A program made the position numbers and the translations under genes. DNA of 64,000 nt from Pteria penguin. Its lineage: Eukaryota > Mollusca > Bivalvia > Pterioida > Pteriidae. This document shows, piece after piece, positions 11,620 to 24,165 of this stretch (its first letter is position 1; the number at the start of each line of letters is the position of its first letter). The stretch lies in NCBI GenBank assembly GCA_035048485.1, contig CM068587.1, forward strand, positions 49,188,496-49,252,495. Direction: 5' to 3'. The notes under the pieces were generated by a model. It was given only the letters and a program-made list of their open reading frames with translations, had not been told where the DNA came from and ran no database searches.

Positions 11620-12115
11620 TGGACCTCGCAGTAGGTAATAGAACCACCAGAAGCAGTAATAGCAATAATTACAAACAATTAGCTGGCCTAGCAATAGAAC
11701 CACCAGAAGCAGTAATAGCACTGATTACTGACAATTAGCTAACCACCAGAAACAGTAATAGCACTGATTACTGACAATTAGCTGACCACCAGAAGCAGTA
11801 ATAGCAATAATTACAGACAATTAGCTGGCCTAGCAATAGAACCACCAGAAGCAGTAATAGCACTGATTACTGACAATTAGCTAACAACCTGAAACAGTAA
11901 TAGCACTGATTACTGACAATTAGCTGACCACCAGAAGCAGTAATAGCAATAATTACAGACAATTAGCTGGCCTAGCAATAGAACCACCAGAAGCAGTAAT
12001 AGCACTGATTACTGACAATTAACTGATCACCAGAAACAGTAATAGCACTGATTACTGACAATTAGCTGACCACCAGAAGCAGTAATAGCACTGATTACTG
12101 ACAATTAGCTGGCCT
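11620..12115. repeat. minisatellite with 'agcagtaatagcactgatta' unit
   Basis: Units of about 48-57 bp combine 'accaccagaagcagtaatag', 'cactgattactgacaattag' and 'ctgaccaccag'. A longer variant carries 'ctggcctagcaatagaacc' at regular spacing, which gives a higher-order pattern. Confidence 0.85.
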
Positions 12116-12834
12116 AGCTCTGTTTGTAGCTGGTTACAATTACAAAGAAGAAGCTACAAAACTCCTCCATTACAACTGTAACTTAGGGAGCAACCATTTG
12201 ATTTTTATGGGGGGGGGGGGGGGACGTGGGGAAGAGTAAGAGGACTATTGTGAGCTGGAATTTTTTTTTTTCATATTTTCAGAGCTAGAAAATTTTCTTT
12301 GCCAATATTCAGAGCCGGATTTTTTTCACTTATCCATGAAATTTAGCGTATGTAAGGAAGGAGAGGGGGATGGTGGTACCAAAATACCATATGAACATAT
12401 ATGTGTACTCTTAACTTTCGGAAGCCTTTGGACCACATACCACCTCCATCTTCACTAACATTCTGTCTGGGTTATCTTTTTTTGCTAACACTTTGGGCCG
12501 TAAAATTTATTTTTCCTATTTTGTGAGCCAGAAATTTGTTTTTGCAAAGTATAGATAGTTTTCGATTGCATAAAATCTAATAGGAGTTGCTTCCCTTTTC
12601 TGCCATATTGGAGGTAAATGACTGAATATATGTGCATAAATCAACCAAATTACGTAAGGAATTTCTCCAAACTAAGGATGCTTCTTGAATTTTTGCAGTT
12701 GTTATGCAATAATAAAACTATTGAACAATGTCAAAATGTTTTCAAAGGAGTGAAAATACAGACAACTTTCTCACAATAATTTAATATAATTGGTATGAAA
12801 ATGAAGTAAAAACTCCAGCTTCATCTCCAAAAAA

Positions 12835-14077
12835 GCCGGCGTGGCCTAGTGGTATCGCGTCGGACTCCTGATCGGGAGGCCGGGGTTCGAGTCCCGCTCT
12901 GGTCATGCCAGTGTCATGTCTTTCAGATGAGACAGTCAAAACCGAGGCCCCGTGTCGTGGTATGCATGGCACGTTAAAGATCCCTCACTGCTTCGGGTGG
13001 GTCTGTTGCAAAGGTCAAAATTTGAAAGCTCCGCATCAGGCAGATGCCGTCACCATATACAGTCAAACCTCGTTATCTCGAAGTCGGAGGGACCGTGGAA
13101 AATACTTCGAGATATCCGTAGTTCGAGATATCCAAATTTCGAGTTAAGGATCACAAATCTTGCAGTTGTGATTGTACGCCGATTCATTTGACATTTGTGA
13201 TTATCATAGTAGATGTATGAGATATACATGTATTAACAATAAATACGCATGAAGATGTGCATATTGTATTGTTCCTAAATAATTAATCTAAATCTCATCA
13301 TACCTTTTATATTTTATGAATATATAGAGAATATACTCCAAAAGTGAAAACGTCATGTTTCCTTTCCAGTAACATCGTAATTTAAATCCAATACTGGATA
13401 TAACTGTCGTATACATGTACTATACTTAAAACCGAGGACGGGCTAACACGTAAGACAAGATAAAGACACACGTCATAATTTGATTTAATTATTATTAATT
13501 ACTATTGCTTTGCATAAAAACTCATAGACATACACACGGATTGGAAACAGAAATAATTAATGAACAGTGTAAAGAAATTTCTTTAAACGCAGGTATGAAA
13601 AAGCATTAAGTACAGTTCATGTTAATTATCTAATTTTGTGTCGAGTTTAATAAGCTATCATCATTTATTAATATTTGGTATAAATAACAAGGTACGCACA
13701 GACGCAATCGATTATGTAATTACTGCGGCTTTGTACACCGACACGGTCAATTGATCACACCACGCGAGCGACCTGTCATTTAGGGTAAACGCAGCGAGGA
13801 ATATCATCAATAAGAAGCCAACTTCGAGATAAACCGGGTAAATAAGAACTTCGGGACTTGAAAATGTATTCGAGATAAGCATGGTATTCGACATATCAGT
13901 GTTCGACACATCCGGGGTGAATTTAATCATAATATGAAGGATTTTTTTCGGGACCGACGTTCAACTTCGAGATATCCCGGGTATTCGAGATATCAGTGTT
14001 CGAGATATCGATGTTTGACTGTACATGAAATATTCGTGGTGTGTCATAAAAAAAAAAATCAATCAATCAATCAATCA
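12835..14077 (+). mobile_element. full-length SINE split by a TA-flanked element
   Basis: The head GCCGGCGTGGCCTAGTGGTA, B-box-like GGTTCGAGTCC, the 'ctttcagatgagacagtcaa' core and 'cgcatcaggcagatgccgtc' run to 13059. The SINE resumes at 14022 with 'tacatgaaatattcgtgg' and ends in an A-run plus (AATC)n. Joining the halves restores 'accatatacatgaaata', which is exactly the uninterrupted arrangement seen in the copy at 21086-21300. Confidence 0.9.
13060..14021. mobile_element. 962-bp TA-inserted non-autonomous DNA transposon (copy 1)
   Basis: Termini CAGTCAAACCTCGTTATCTC and (complement of right end) CAGTCAAACATCGATATCTC are inverted repeats, flanked by a TA duplication (13058-13059, 14022-14023) as for Tc1/mariner-type elements. 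Many TTCGAGATATC-like motifs cluster near both ends. No transposase frame was found. The best open frame (72 codons, minus, 13712-13930) is conserved in copy 2 but resembles nothing I know. Confidence 0.88.
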
Positions 14078-14771
14078 CCTCCAAAATGGCAGAAATGGGA
14101 AGTAACTCCAATTAAATTTCATGCATTTGAAAACTATCTATTCCTGCCCCCGCCATAAAAATCAAATAGTTTCTCCCTTATATGGTAGTGTGCTTTGCTT
14201 GTGGCCAGAGGATCTGAAGTCTGAGAAAAAGTAGTAACTTCCTGGTATCCTTGGGATGAAATGGTAGACAACCGAACCCTAGTCCAGAGGCAGCGTCATG
14301 AAAAACGCTGGCATAAAAAAGGTCCCACATATATATCTTACATATAGAAAAATATCACTGCCTCTTTCTAGAAATGATCTTTTTAGTATCAGCTTAGCTA
14401 TATCAATAATGATTTCATGAAAGCAAACTGCAGAGAAAACTATTATCTTATCTGAAGTTGTAACTGTATAGAAAAAGAATCTTAATATCTTAAGATGTTT
14501 TCACTCAGGTTCCTGTCATAAAATAACTCATAAATTTATTATTTACACGCAAACTACAACCCTCCATAACTCACATATATCCTCAGGATTATTTTGTTTT
14601 CTATAAAAATCTACTTTACCATAAAAGACAGTACCTGGCACTACTTTCAGATTGCAGGTCGTGCTTCAGTTTTGTAAATGAAACTGAAAGTAAAATATGT
14701 TTAAAACCGAAAACGAGAGCGGTTTTCCGGAATGAACAGTTGATGTAATGTTTTTAAAAACTCACACAGAC

Positions 14772-14816
14772 CAGGGACGTATATATATAAATCTAATTTA
14801 GATATATACGTCCCTG
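14772..14816. repeat. short palindrome 'cagggacgtatat...atatacgtccctg'
   Basis: A near-perfect 45-bp hairpin-forming sequence. 'cagggacgtac' recurs near 14993, so this may be the two ends of a small MITE family. Confidence 0.55.
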
Positions 14817-15287
14817 CACAGACATATTGCAGTATGTATGTTTCTGGATAAAATAGCGCTGGATTGTGATATCATTCAAACGAAATTTATTTTCAGTTGT
14901 TTCTTTCATTGAATTATACCAACTGAATAGTACTGAACAATTAAAAATAAACATATTTAAATACACATAGATCTAAATTAGAAAGATATCGTCAGGGACG
15001 TACATCAGTTCATTTGATTGGGTTTACCCATATATCACTATAAACGTTATTTGACACAATTTTATGTAAAACGTGAAAAGAAAAAGTCCTAATGAAGGGG
15101 TGGATAGTATCTAATCGTCTGCTTTTCTTTAAGTTATGAAGAAAATATATTTTAAAATGGATCTAACGATCAAAAAGATGAGGATATACATCAGAAAATT
15201 TGCTTCAAAAAAGAAAATTTTGGAACTATCTTTGCCTTTTTCTGTTCTTTCCGCACAGACTCTAATAAAAAGCGAGAGGTTTCGCCG

Positions 15288-15314
15288 ATTGGCAGACTCC
15301 CGTCAGTGACGTCA
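15288..15314 (+). promoter_or_regulatory. CCAAT box and CRE upstream of the CBM20 gene
   Basis: ATTGG (15288-15292, a CCAAT box in reverse) and the perfect palindrome TGACGTCA (15307-15314) lie 60-90 bases upstream of the start codon at 15376, in locally GC-richer DNA. The TGA of the CRE is also an in-frame stop upstream of the start, which supports the chosen ATG. Confidence 0.55.
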
Positions 15315-15375
15315 TAGCGGCGCCGTAACCACATTCGTTTTACGACGGAATCTTGCGCTGTTTGACACGCTGAAG

Positions 15376-17185
15376 ATGTATTCTATAAACGACAATATAC
15401 CAGAGAAGGACTTTCTGATCCTGCAATTTGCGACCAAGTATGTTACCAAAAGCCCAGGGAATCGTTTGGCTGTTTGTGGCTCCGTGCCTGAGCTAGGGGA
15501 GTGGAACTTGCAATTTGCAGCTTTAGCAGGTAAAATGATATGGGCTTCATAAGAAGTAAAAATGATGAATGTATAGTTTCAAATATATGTATTTTTGTTT
15601 CAGATATATTAATTTTAGAGCTGTATACCCTATGTTCGCTAGTACAGTGCATATTATGTGTAAATTTATACTAAATTGTTTTGATTATATATAGGCCTAA
15701 AACATATTTTTTAAAAAGGGCAATATATTTTTATACCATTATGTGTTTTACAATACCTTACGTGTTTATATTTTTATGACCTCTCAATATGCGATACCTG
15801 TTGACCCTTGTTCTTTACATGGAGGATTATTTATAAAATTTTAAATGTACGTCCTTTGATTGTTCTGCTGTTAGGCTGAGTGGGAAGGTGGGCCCGTAAA
15901 CCGGTTAACCACACCATATGTTTGACTTTTGTCAAATTAAATGACCGTCCTTAGTCGGTATCGTAATTGCACTACAATCAAATATTTTTGTAATGTGTTA
16001 TATGTTCTAGTATATTATTTATATTCATGTATTGTATAGCTCCATGGTGACTTCTGCCACATAACTGAGCCAGTAACTCCTCTTTTTTCTTAGCAAATGT
16101 TGCGATCAAATTCGTCGTATTACTTAGTAAGTGAGATATGGCTGTCTAAAATACGATGATTAAAAAAAGAATGTTTACAACCAGCTTATATCCCTCCATT
16201 GTTTCAAACTCGGGGCCCCCAAACAAAAGTTTGGAACAACAAATTTTCTCTTGGGGTGATGCCAACGTGGTAAAAACATGCAAAAAACGCGAAAAATTTT
16301 TTATTTGTTTTCATATTGTTAATGTTTTACGTTACCCCATTTTTTTTATTATTCGAATAGTGATGCCACAGTCTGTTACATGTCCTCGGAAAGTTTTATT
16401 ACTATCTGCAATGGACCCATCCAGCGCTGCTCAATTTGGGAAAGAGGGAGGGGGGGGGGGCTCTTTTACGTACCGACGTATCCACAGGACCTCGTTTTAT
16501 ACTGTCTCACCCGGAGAACAGATATGGAGGCTGCATATCATAAATCTTCTTAAACCGTCTCAAGATTTAGAGGAGAAATGGTGTAGTAGAGGAGAGATAA
16601 TGTAATGGATAAGGTGTTGTACTTGTAACCTGGGGGCCTCACTAGCTACGGGTTCAATCCCCGTTAATATCCATATGAAACAAAATTCAGTTTTAATTTC
16701 ATATCCAAAATACCACCTCTGCCTTCCCTCTCTCCGGCCTTGGGAGAGTAATGGCCAGGTGAGTATCTCTGATGCTGTAGCAGAGGTACGTCAGTGTGGT
16801 GGCACCTGTAATAAAAGCCGTCAGAAATACGGACCTTCGAAGAAGTACATAATAAATTCAACACTCCAGCACACATACACTACATGCAAAAGAGGAGGGT
16901 AGGCATTAATTAGGAGTTGCATTACGCTCCTTTAAAAAATGAAGGACTATGAGGCGCTCTGAAGGGGGACAGGCTGGCGATAATACTCTGTAATGTACGG
17001 TTGGTCAATGAGTTCCCCGATGCTGATAATATCATCTAATAAAGTCCTGCCGGATGCCCATACAAGTATAAGTAGAAAAAGTAGAAGACATATGTAATCA
17101 AAGTCGGGTCGCCAAGTCTTTAGTGAAGTGCAATAGCACTGGACCAATCTCCCCCAGCAAATAAATGAATAAATGATAATAGTGA

Positions 17186-17236
<51 letters not shown>

Positions 17237-17978
17237 GTGCCTATAAAAAAATAATAATAAATAGATAAAAAAGAAAAATAAAAATAAATAAAATAAAATA
17301 AAATTTAAGTAAGGTTTTATTAATACTTATAGATGAAAGACCAGCAAATTCTGGGAAATGGTTGACAACTATACAAATCCCTCCAGAGATAGATATGGAA
17401 TGGAAGTGGGTGGAAGTTAAACAAAAGCTTCTGGATATATCAGCGGTGTGTTGGGAAGATGGACCCAAACGCCGGTATAACACTGGCTTTGAAGGAGGGA
17501 GATTGGACACAGAATGGAACAAGAAATGCGATTTTCATCATGTACCGACAGAAAATGGTAAACTACATTTAACACTAAAATTTTTACAAAAATAATGAAA
17601 TTTTGAAATGTAGTCTCAACACTATGAATTATGAAATTTTGAAATGCGATGTTAAGTGCACATATATATTTTTTTCTCTATTTTTTCTTTTTTCTTTTTT
17701 CTAGATATACATGTATCTGTTTAATGTTTTCAGAAGGGGTTGAATGGGATATCAAAGACCAAAAACAAATAGACAACTTACTTGGATTGCTGGAGCAGAA
17801 GGCTACTGAACAGATGGACGTCACCAACTCAATGGACAAGCCAAAAGAGGGCGTGTTTAAGAGTGTAATCACGTGGCTTTCTGAGAGATGCAGTTTGTGG
17901 TGGCACTTTCTGCGGAATTCATTCAGATTTTGTGTAAATAAATTCTTCAACACAGAAGAAAGCGACGAGCTGGACTAA
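15376..17978 (+). CDS. stand-alone CBM20 (starch/glycogen-binding) domain protein
   Basis: Three exons, 15376-15529, 17333-17557 and 17734-17978, join in phase (1, 1) with GT-AG junctions to give 207 residues ending at TAA. Exon 1 carries the classic CBM20 start, with AVCGSVPELGEWN (residues about 32-44). Exon 2 supplies the rest: KWLTTIQIPP, then the paired-aromatic strand MEWKWVEVKQ, then CWEDGPKRRYNTG, which matches the family's W-E-x-G-x-N-R ending. Trp residues in these segments are the expected sugar-stacking positions. The last exon has no catalytic domain. It holds a helical, acidic stretch, then a hydrophobic/basic amphipathic segment (WLSERCSLWWHFL), and ends EESDELD, which is not a KDEL signal. 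There is no signal peptide. It is probably a cytosolic glycogen- or glucan-binding adaptor; the partner is unknown. AATAAA lies at 18223-18228. Confidence 0.85.
16405..16518 (-). mobile_element. degenerate SINE remnant in CBM20 gene intron 1
   Basis: Retains 'gcaatggacccatccagc', 'ctcttttacgtaccgacg' and 'ttatactgtctcacccgg' in SINE order, with a G-tract expansion inside. Confidence 0.5.
16591..16672 (+). mobile_element. tRNA-like sequence, probably a SINE head or tRNA pseudogene
   Basis: Contains 'taatggataaggtgttgtac', then 'ttgtaacctgggggcc', then a good T-arm (ACGGG-TTCAATC-CCCGT). The acceptor stem does not pair well and there is no isolated Pol III terminator, so a functional tRNA is unlikely. 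Confidence 0.4.
17185..17300. repeat. (AAAT)n / (AAATA)n simple repeat
   Basis: Long run of ATAA tetramers followed by AATAA-rich sequence, ending about 30 bases before the exon 2 acceptor of the CBM20 gene. Confidence 0.9.
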
Positions 17979-18222
17979 GATGTGGTCTTTGGACGAAATT
18001 TTTATTTCGAAAAGACTTTATTTGGCTTTGTATTGTTTTTTGTTTTGTTTTGTTTGTTTTTTTGTTTGTTTGTTTGTTTTTTTTGTCTTTTTTTTGGTTT
18101 TTGTTTTGTTTTGTTTTTTTAATTGTTTTTGTTTGTTTATTTTTTAATCCATTTTTTTAAAAATCAAGTTCATTATTGAATGAAAACACGAAATATTTTA
18201 GGTGCAACCTTTCTAAAATGAC

Positions 18223-18228
18223 AATAAA
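18223..18228 (+). terminator. polyadenylation signal of CBM20 gene
   Basis: Canonical AATAAA about 245 bases after the stop codon, downstream of a T-rich 3' UTR with TTTGTTTG runs. Confidence 0.65.
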
Positions 18229-19011
18229 GTTTTAAAACAAGTTTTTAATTTGTGTATTTTCTATACATGGGCCAAAACAAAAATTTGGGTTTAAAGATTT
18301 CTGTATTCCTATGTTCCTCTTCAAATAATTTTTGGGGTTTGTTTACAGAAATGAAAAGGTATATACATTATAGTTATTTGAAAATCCACAAGTGTATTTC
18401 CTCTCTAGGTTCCTTGTTAATTCCACATAAAACTTGAGCAACTTCGGAGAAAGTTGTTTCGGATTTAAGTTAGCAATAACTACACCTCCTCCGAGAATAA
18501 GCAGACTTAGTATCTTTCCTCATAGTGTTAAAAATGTTAAGCATTATTCAATTTATTGTTATTCTGGCAGGACTTATTTCGCTTGTATATCTTGATAAGG
18601 GAAAGCCTTATCGATTTTACGGTGATATGGTCACACAGGTTGTTCATCATCAGAACGCAATAAGAATTTACAAGCATTCCCCATGCCATTGGAAACACTT
18701 CAAAGTATTGTCCGTGATTTTCTTACTTTCTTCTGCGCCGAAATTGAGAAATTAATCATTTTCTATAAGCAAAAAGTAGCTTGATTTAATATCATACTGA
18801 CAGAACTAACCTGTAAAACGAACCTTCAAAATTTCCTAAAATGCCATCAAGGTCTACTTATGCCTTATTTAATGAAGCACACTTTATACGTTTCTTTGTG
18901 TCATGATTTATAGACGTCCTATAACAATTATCCGCTGACTGAATGTGATTTGAGGGAATGCATGAAATGATATTATCTGATAAGAAGTTCTCCTAAGAGA
19001 AGTGTGAATTA

Positions 19012-19215
19012 AATAAGTAACAAGAAACACCCAAATGTCCACAAATTTTCGGCCCCTTGGCCTCTATCAAGTGGAAACAAAAGTATTTTTTTTGCGCTGG
19101 GCTGATTTAAACAGCAGGTATGAATTTCACTTAAAGATTTTGTTATTTATGTTTCCACTTGATAAAGGCAAAATGGCCGAAAATTTGTGAACATAGAGTG
19201 TTTCTTATTAACTTA
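19012..19215. mobile_element. foldback element, about 200 bp
   Basis: Left arm 'aagtaacaagaaacac' and 'cacaaattttcggcc' with 'tatcaagtggaaac' pair with right arm 'gtttccacttgata', 'ggccgaaaatttgtg' and 'gtgtttcttattaactt'. A related 'ggccgaagatttgtgaaac' segment occurs near 60818. Confidence 0.7.
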
Positions 19216-20797
19216 CTTGATATCATTATTAATTTAGTATTACTAATGCATTCCTCACTGGCTTTTTTTTCCTTTCCGGTGACGGAAATATCCGAGGGGT
19301 TACGATTATGATTCATCCTCCATTCATTAATTATCCATCAATCATATAGTCATTAAAAATAGAAGTATTATTAGTAGATAATTAAAAAGGGATTAATTAT
19401 AAGTTATTACAAATGTTGAAACATATCTACATTCAAACGAATATATGTTTATATATAAGAAGTAAATCATTATATAAAGGTTACAAATGTTTAATTGTAC
19501 AATAATTTTATGTTCATTGTCGTTTACGATATTTTACAATATTTTCATCGTGATAAAATTGATATATCGAGTTCGATTTTTTTATTAGCAGTATGACCGA
19601 AAAATTTCATATCAATTGAAGATGGTTTTTATTTTCAATAACAAAATATGACGTATACCAATAAGGAAAGGATATTCTTTATTGGAGAACACACATCAAA
19701 TAACATAAAAATTATAGAAGGTAAAATTGAAACTGACCACTTTACATCATTCTATATTACAACTCCAAACATATCACACATTACCCAAATCCCACACCTC
19801 CCCCTACTTTTCACATATTTTTTTCACACATCAGTACGTCCCTTTTCCTTCACGTCTCCTTTGACCTTATACAACATTATATAAATATACATGTATTTAT
19901 GGCTTGTATCGCCATTTACTGTATTAACATATCATACATATTGTATATGCTAAAGGAGAGGGCATTATCTAATGTTGTCAAACTTGTAGCCGAATCCTTT
20001 TCAATGTATTCATATACTGAATGAATATTTTAATCTACCGAAAAATCACGATCACAAGGTCATGAAATAACACGCCTTGCATCAATTTCCCGTGAATTTA
20101 ATACTACGCCTTGTATTAATTTCCCGCGAATTCAATACCACGCCTTACATCAATTTCCTGCGAACTGTAAATGGTCACTAATGACCTCGTTTGCTAGTAC
20201 CAGGTTTAATTATCTTATTTGTCGACGTGTTTGTAATACGAACAGTAAATATGAATTAAGCGCGTTTAAACTGATTGAATACGATTATAAACTAACTGTG
20301 AGAACTACAAACTTCAGGTGTGACCGGCTGGCAGGGGATGCTTACTTCTTCGTGATCTCACTTTTTCCGGATTTCTGCCGATTATTATCGATTTTGTTTC
20401 TTACATACACATTGGTTGCAATGCATTATATACTTCTGTATGTAAAGATATAAAACGTTTATAGTGTAACTTATGATAACTCTATAGAAGTTTACAACTG
20501 CAGATTACAAGTATAAATAAAGCATTTAATAATTTAATATACGATTTCAAGTCTCCTTACTTTCCTTATATAAAAATTATGTTGCCGTTAAATATAACTC
20601 AGAGGTCCCATATGTATAATAATCGGTTCGTCTGTCTGTTTCTTGAATAAAGCATTAATAGATTTAATACGTACCTTTTAAGTCTTTTTATTTCCATAGA
20701 AATCAAGTCGCCGATACATTTTAATCAATGGCCAGTTACATATTATAACGAAATTGTTTGTTTCTCCATTTCTTTGTTCGTTTGTCCGTTTCTTGCT

Positions 20798-20947
20798 GAT
20801 GTCACATCAAGAATTTTACACACATGGACACGGAACCTAGATTTTTTACTGTCCAATCCAAAGACATGTACAAGCCGTCGGTGGGACTCGGACAGTGAAC
20901 CTCTCGACTACTAACTTAGAACGCTATACACTGAGCTACGCCGGCAT
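20798..20947 (-). mobile_element. 5' (tRNA-side) SINE fragment
   Basis: Contains 'ttttttactgtccaatccaa' and 'gtgggactcgga' and ends in a diverged tRNA-like head (complement GCCGGCGTAGCTCAGTGTAT). Confidence 0.6.
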
Positions 20948-21085
20948 TGTAATAACGACGACAGTAAAATTTCTACTAGTAGTTTGGTAAATATTATTAG
21001 CTCTGATAATGTGGGAAAAGTCTAGTTTGATATAAAATTAAGAAACAAGAAACATTGAGCCCTTTGTATTGAAATAGGTAATTAA

Positions 21086-21300
21086 CGGGAGCACCGGTGC
21101 TCTGTCTTTCGGATGAGACAGTAAAAACCGAGGTCCCGTGTCACGGTAGGCGAGGCACGTAATAAATCCCTCACAACTTCGGCTGGGTCCATTGCAAAGG
21201 TCTAAATTTGTATGAAATGCATCTGGCAGATGCCGTCAACATATACATGAAATAATCGTGGAGTGACGTAAAACAATATTCAATCAGTCATTCAAATTTT
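21086..21300 (+). mobile_element. SINE copy lacking its tRNA-like head
   Basis: 'ctgtctttcggatgagacag', 'taaaaaccgaggtcccgtgt', 'aatccctcacaacttcgg', 'atctggcagatgccgtca' and 'catatacatgaaataatcg' followed by the tail. It shows the empty site corresponding to the insertion at 13060. Confidence 0.8.
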
Positions 21301-21374
21301 TCATAGTGTTCTTGAAATGTTATGTTATTACTGGGATAATGGATAAACACCAATATGCACAAACATCAACAAGG

Positions 21375-21600
21375 CAACTCTTTTCACGAATTTTATTCCA
21401 CTTGCCTGGTATCAAGTGAAATAAACGAATAGAATGTTAAATTCTAAACCATGTAAAAATCAATGCTAACGTTTCAAATTATAAATTAGTCATACGATTT
21501 GTAACGTTAGCATGGATTTTGCATAGTCTAGAATTAACCATTATTTATTTCACTTGTTACACGCCAAGTGGCCCTATATTTCTGAAAAGTAGAAAAGTGT
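21375..21600. mobile_element. foldback element
   Basis: 'aatcaatgctaacgtttcaaa' region pairs with 'tttgtaacgttagcatggatt', and 'ccacttgcctggtatcaagt' with the 'tttcacttg...caagtgg' region. No coding content. Confidence 0.55.
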
Positions 21601-21963
21601 GTCTTTTAAAAATTTACTTCCCTAGTGAAGATTTTACTCGATCTGTCAACAGGGCAGTTAAACGAATGTTTAAAAGATTTCAAATGTTGTTAAAATTAAT
21701 TTCAATTCAACAAAATGTAATGAAAAGCTAAGTACATCAACACAAAGGGAGCATTTCGGTATTATCTCTACACTATTTATATCTTATAACCCCCACCCCT
21801 GCAAACGAAGTTTGGAGATACATAGGAATCGGCATGTTTGTCCGTCCGTTCGGTTAAGAAGCTTAACAAAGTAAGTTTTTTTTAAAAAAAATGTACAAGA
21901 GGGACATCCATTACACTAGAAATGATGTATCTTGGGACGAATTATTACATGTTTCAACCTATT

Positions 21964-22030
21964 GTCATGTTCTAATTTTTGAATTTACTTGAGGGTGGTA
22001 AATACAAAAATTAGAACGAACATGACACTA
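21964..22030. repeat. short inverted repeat
   Basis: 'tgtcatgttctaatttttg' and 'caaaaattagaacgaacatgaca' form a hairpin of about 19 bp arms with a two- to four-base bulge. Confidence 0.6.
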
Positions 22031-23245
22031 TGCTGCCCCGAGGGATACATATGTATTTGTCCATTTAGGACAGTTCTCTAGGTACAAACGGGAGAAGTCT
22101 AGCGTCAGACTTGCATCTGGTCTTACCTTGCTCTAATCTTCGGACATCCATGAGTATCGACTCTAGTGCATTATGGGAACTCCCACAGTAACATCACATT
22201 AGTAACTTTCAATATTGTGCAATATTGTTATAATATTTATAATAATAATATATCAAATGTATATAGAATACTTACAATAGGCACCGCGTAAAACATTGTT
22301 TATGCCTAACTAATTTTGGATGCATAAATAATATTTTATCAAAAGATAAAACAAATATAATTATAAAATGGTAGATTTTTTAATGATAATTTTATTTGTA
22401 TAATTCATAGTCTTTAAATATCGCATTTAGACGAAATGATTATAGCTGGACATTTTATGTGGAATACAATGATGTATCGTTTTAAAACGTGAAAGACCAT
22501 GTCTGTCCTTTGTTTTAATTATGGTTATCTGATTTCTAAAATTAAAATGCTAATGTTATTTTTATAGTCTTGTGAATCTTCTAACCATACTAAACTGTTT
22601 GAAACTTTCGAAGAATAAAGAAAAACACGGAAATAATGTATTTTAAAAATGATATCGTCATTGTTTTTGCAAGAAGATAAAGATGTAATTATGTGCAATA
22701 AAATATCACGTTAAACACTATAACTCTAATGATACTGACAATACAGTAAAGTAGATTTCATTGTTCCTAATCTATTTTCCTTTCATCTCATATTTCCTTC
22801 TTAACTTTCAATTTTGAAAAACATGGCTATACTGCTTTTCATATGCGCGAAGTGTGTTTTGTTTAAAGGAATAGTTGTTTAAATTTCATGAGCGTAGATA
22901 CCGGGGGCGGGGTGCCGCCTTTTTTGTTCTTGTTTTTCTTATTAGTTTTGTTTTGTATTGATTTGGGTTTTTTTTTCATTTTTTTTTTTCATTTTGTTTT
23001 TGTTTTTTGTTTAACCGAAAAAAAAAATCTTCCGAATTTGGAAAATATATACTAAGAGTAATAAATAATTTTAAAGACTATCTTTGAAAATGGTATTTAA
23101 TCCCAAAGTTTGATTTGCTTCCTGTGCAATATAATGAATGATTATGAATGGTTGTTCCGGTGTCCCGGTGTTGTAGAATAACTTATTCGACCCAGTATAG
23201 AACACACCGTGAACCGGATAAACTAGAGTGGAATGTTACATCCCC

Positions 23246-23470
23246 TATAAAAACAAAAAAAAAAAAAAAAAAACAAAACAAAACAAACAAACAAACAAAC
23301 AAAAAAAAAAAAAAAACCCAGACAACAGCAACAAAAACAGAAGACCAACTCCATAAGTATTTTCAAAACACATAAAACAAAAAAAAACCCCCAAAAAACA
23401 AAAACACCCCCCCCCCCAACAAACAAAACAAAACAAAAGAAAACCAAAACACCCCCCCCCCAAATCCCAA
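23246..23470. repeat. A-rich/C-tract low-complexity region
   Basis: Runs of A interspersed with AAAC and C-homopolymers. Open frames here are composition artefacts. Confidence 0.9.
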
Positions 23471-24165
23471 AACCTATAATGATAATAAAATAATAAGATC
23501 AATGCTAATTAAGCTTTCAATATTGCCTCCTCGGCACCAACATGATCCCAACCTGGGGGGGGGGGGATGTTGAGATTGTACATGTTGTAATACCCTTTGT
23601 CACAGTTACATATCACTTTATATCGTATACATGTATAATCGAAACGAAAGTACAAATTTATGTTGTGACCAGCGTCCATTCACGTCTTAATAAACGAAGC
23701 TGAGACATGAAATAAACAGTAGAATGAATAACAGGGAATTAGCGAATATATGTTTCATATGTACAGAAAGTGCTTTACAGATTATAAATGCAATATGTGC
23801 AATATTAACCGATAATAACGAGGAATTAATAACGTAAATTGCACAACACGCGAAAGGCATGCCCAACGTATTATCATCATAAAACTGACAAAAATTAAAT
23901 TCATTTAGTGCTAACGACTTGTGATACAATGTTCTAATCTAAAAATGAAATACGGTTATTGTTACGTAACGAAAGAAAATGATTTCATAATTATCTGTAG
24001 AGAGTATTTTTTAACGAGCATGCTAAATTCTACATTTACGATATGCCCTTGTATGCATATTTTTTCTTAATATAATTGATGATCGGATGTGACGGAAGTA
24101 AGGATTTCATTATTCTAAATCTACCTCACACCAATGTTTTATGAGATTTTGAAAAGATTTACTTG

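Larger units (their letters stand above)
12185..14178. mobile_element. outer TIR element containing two nested insertions
   Basis: The left end AGGGAGCAACCATTTGATTT then TTATGG and the right end, read as its complement AGGGAGAAACTATTTGATTT then TTATGG, are imperfect inverted repeats. Pairing also holds further in, for example 'aggagttgcttcccttttct' (left part) against 'agaaatgggaagtaactcc' (right part). Removing the nested SINE and its own insertion leaves roughly 750 bp, a non-autonomous element. Confidence 0.7.
18240..24160. other. intergenic region with old repeats, no gene recognised
   Basis: AT-rich DNA between the CBM20 and Gly-rich protein genes. It holds two SINE copies, several foldbacks (listed separately) and A/C-rich simple sequence at 23246-23470. 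Small open frames such as 18525-18755 (76 codons with a hydrophobic N-terminus) and 20181-20453 have no supporting features. Confidence 0.45.

Noticed and set aside
16591..16672. Functional tRNA gene
   Set aside because: T-arm is good but the acceptor stem does not pair and the head matches SINE promoters.
17961..17978. KDEL-like ER retention signal at the end of the CBM20 protein
   Set aside because: The protein ends SDELD, with an extra Asp after the EL, and has no signal peptide.
18525..18755. Small secreted or membrane protein of 76 residues
   Set aside because: A hydrophobic N-terminus alone is not enough. No promoter, splice or composition support was found.
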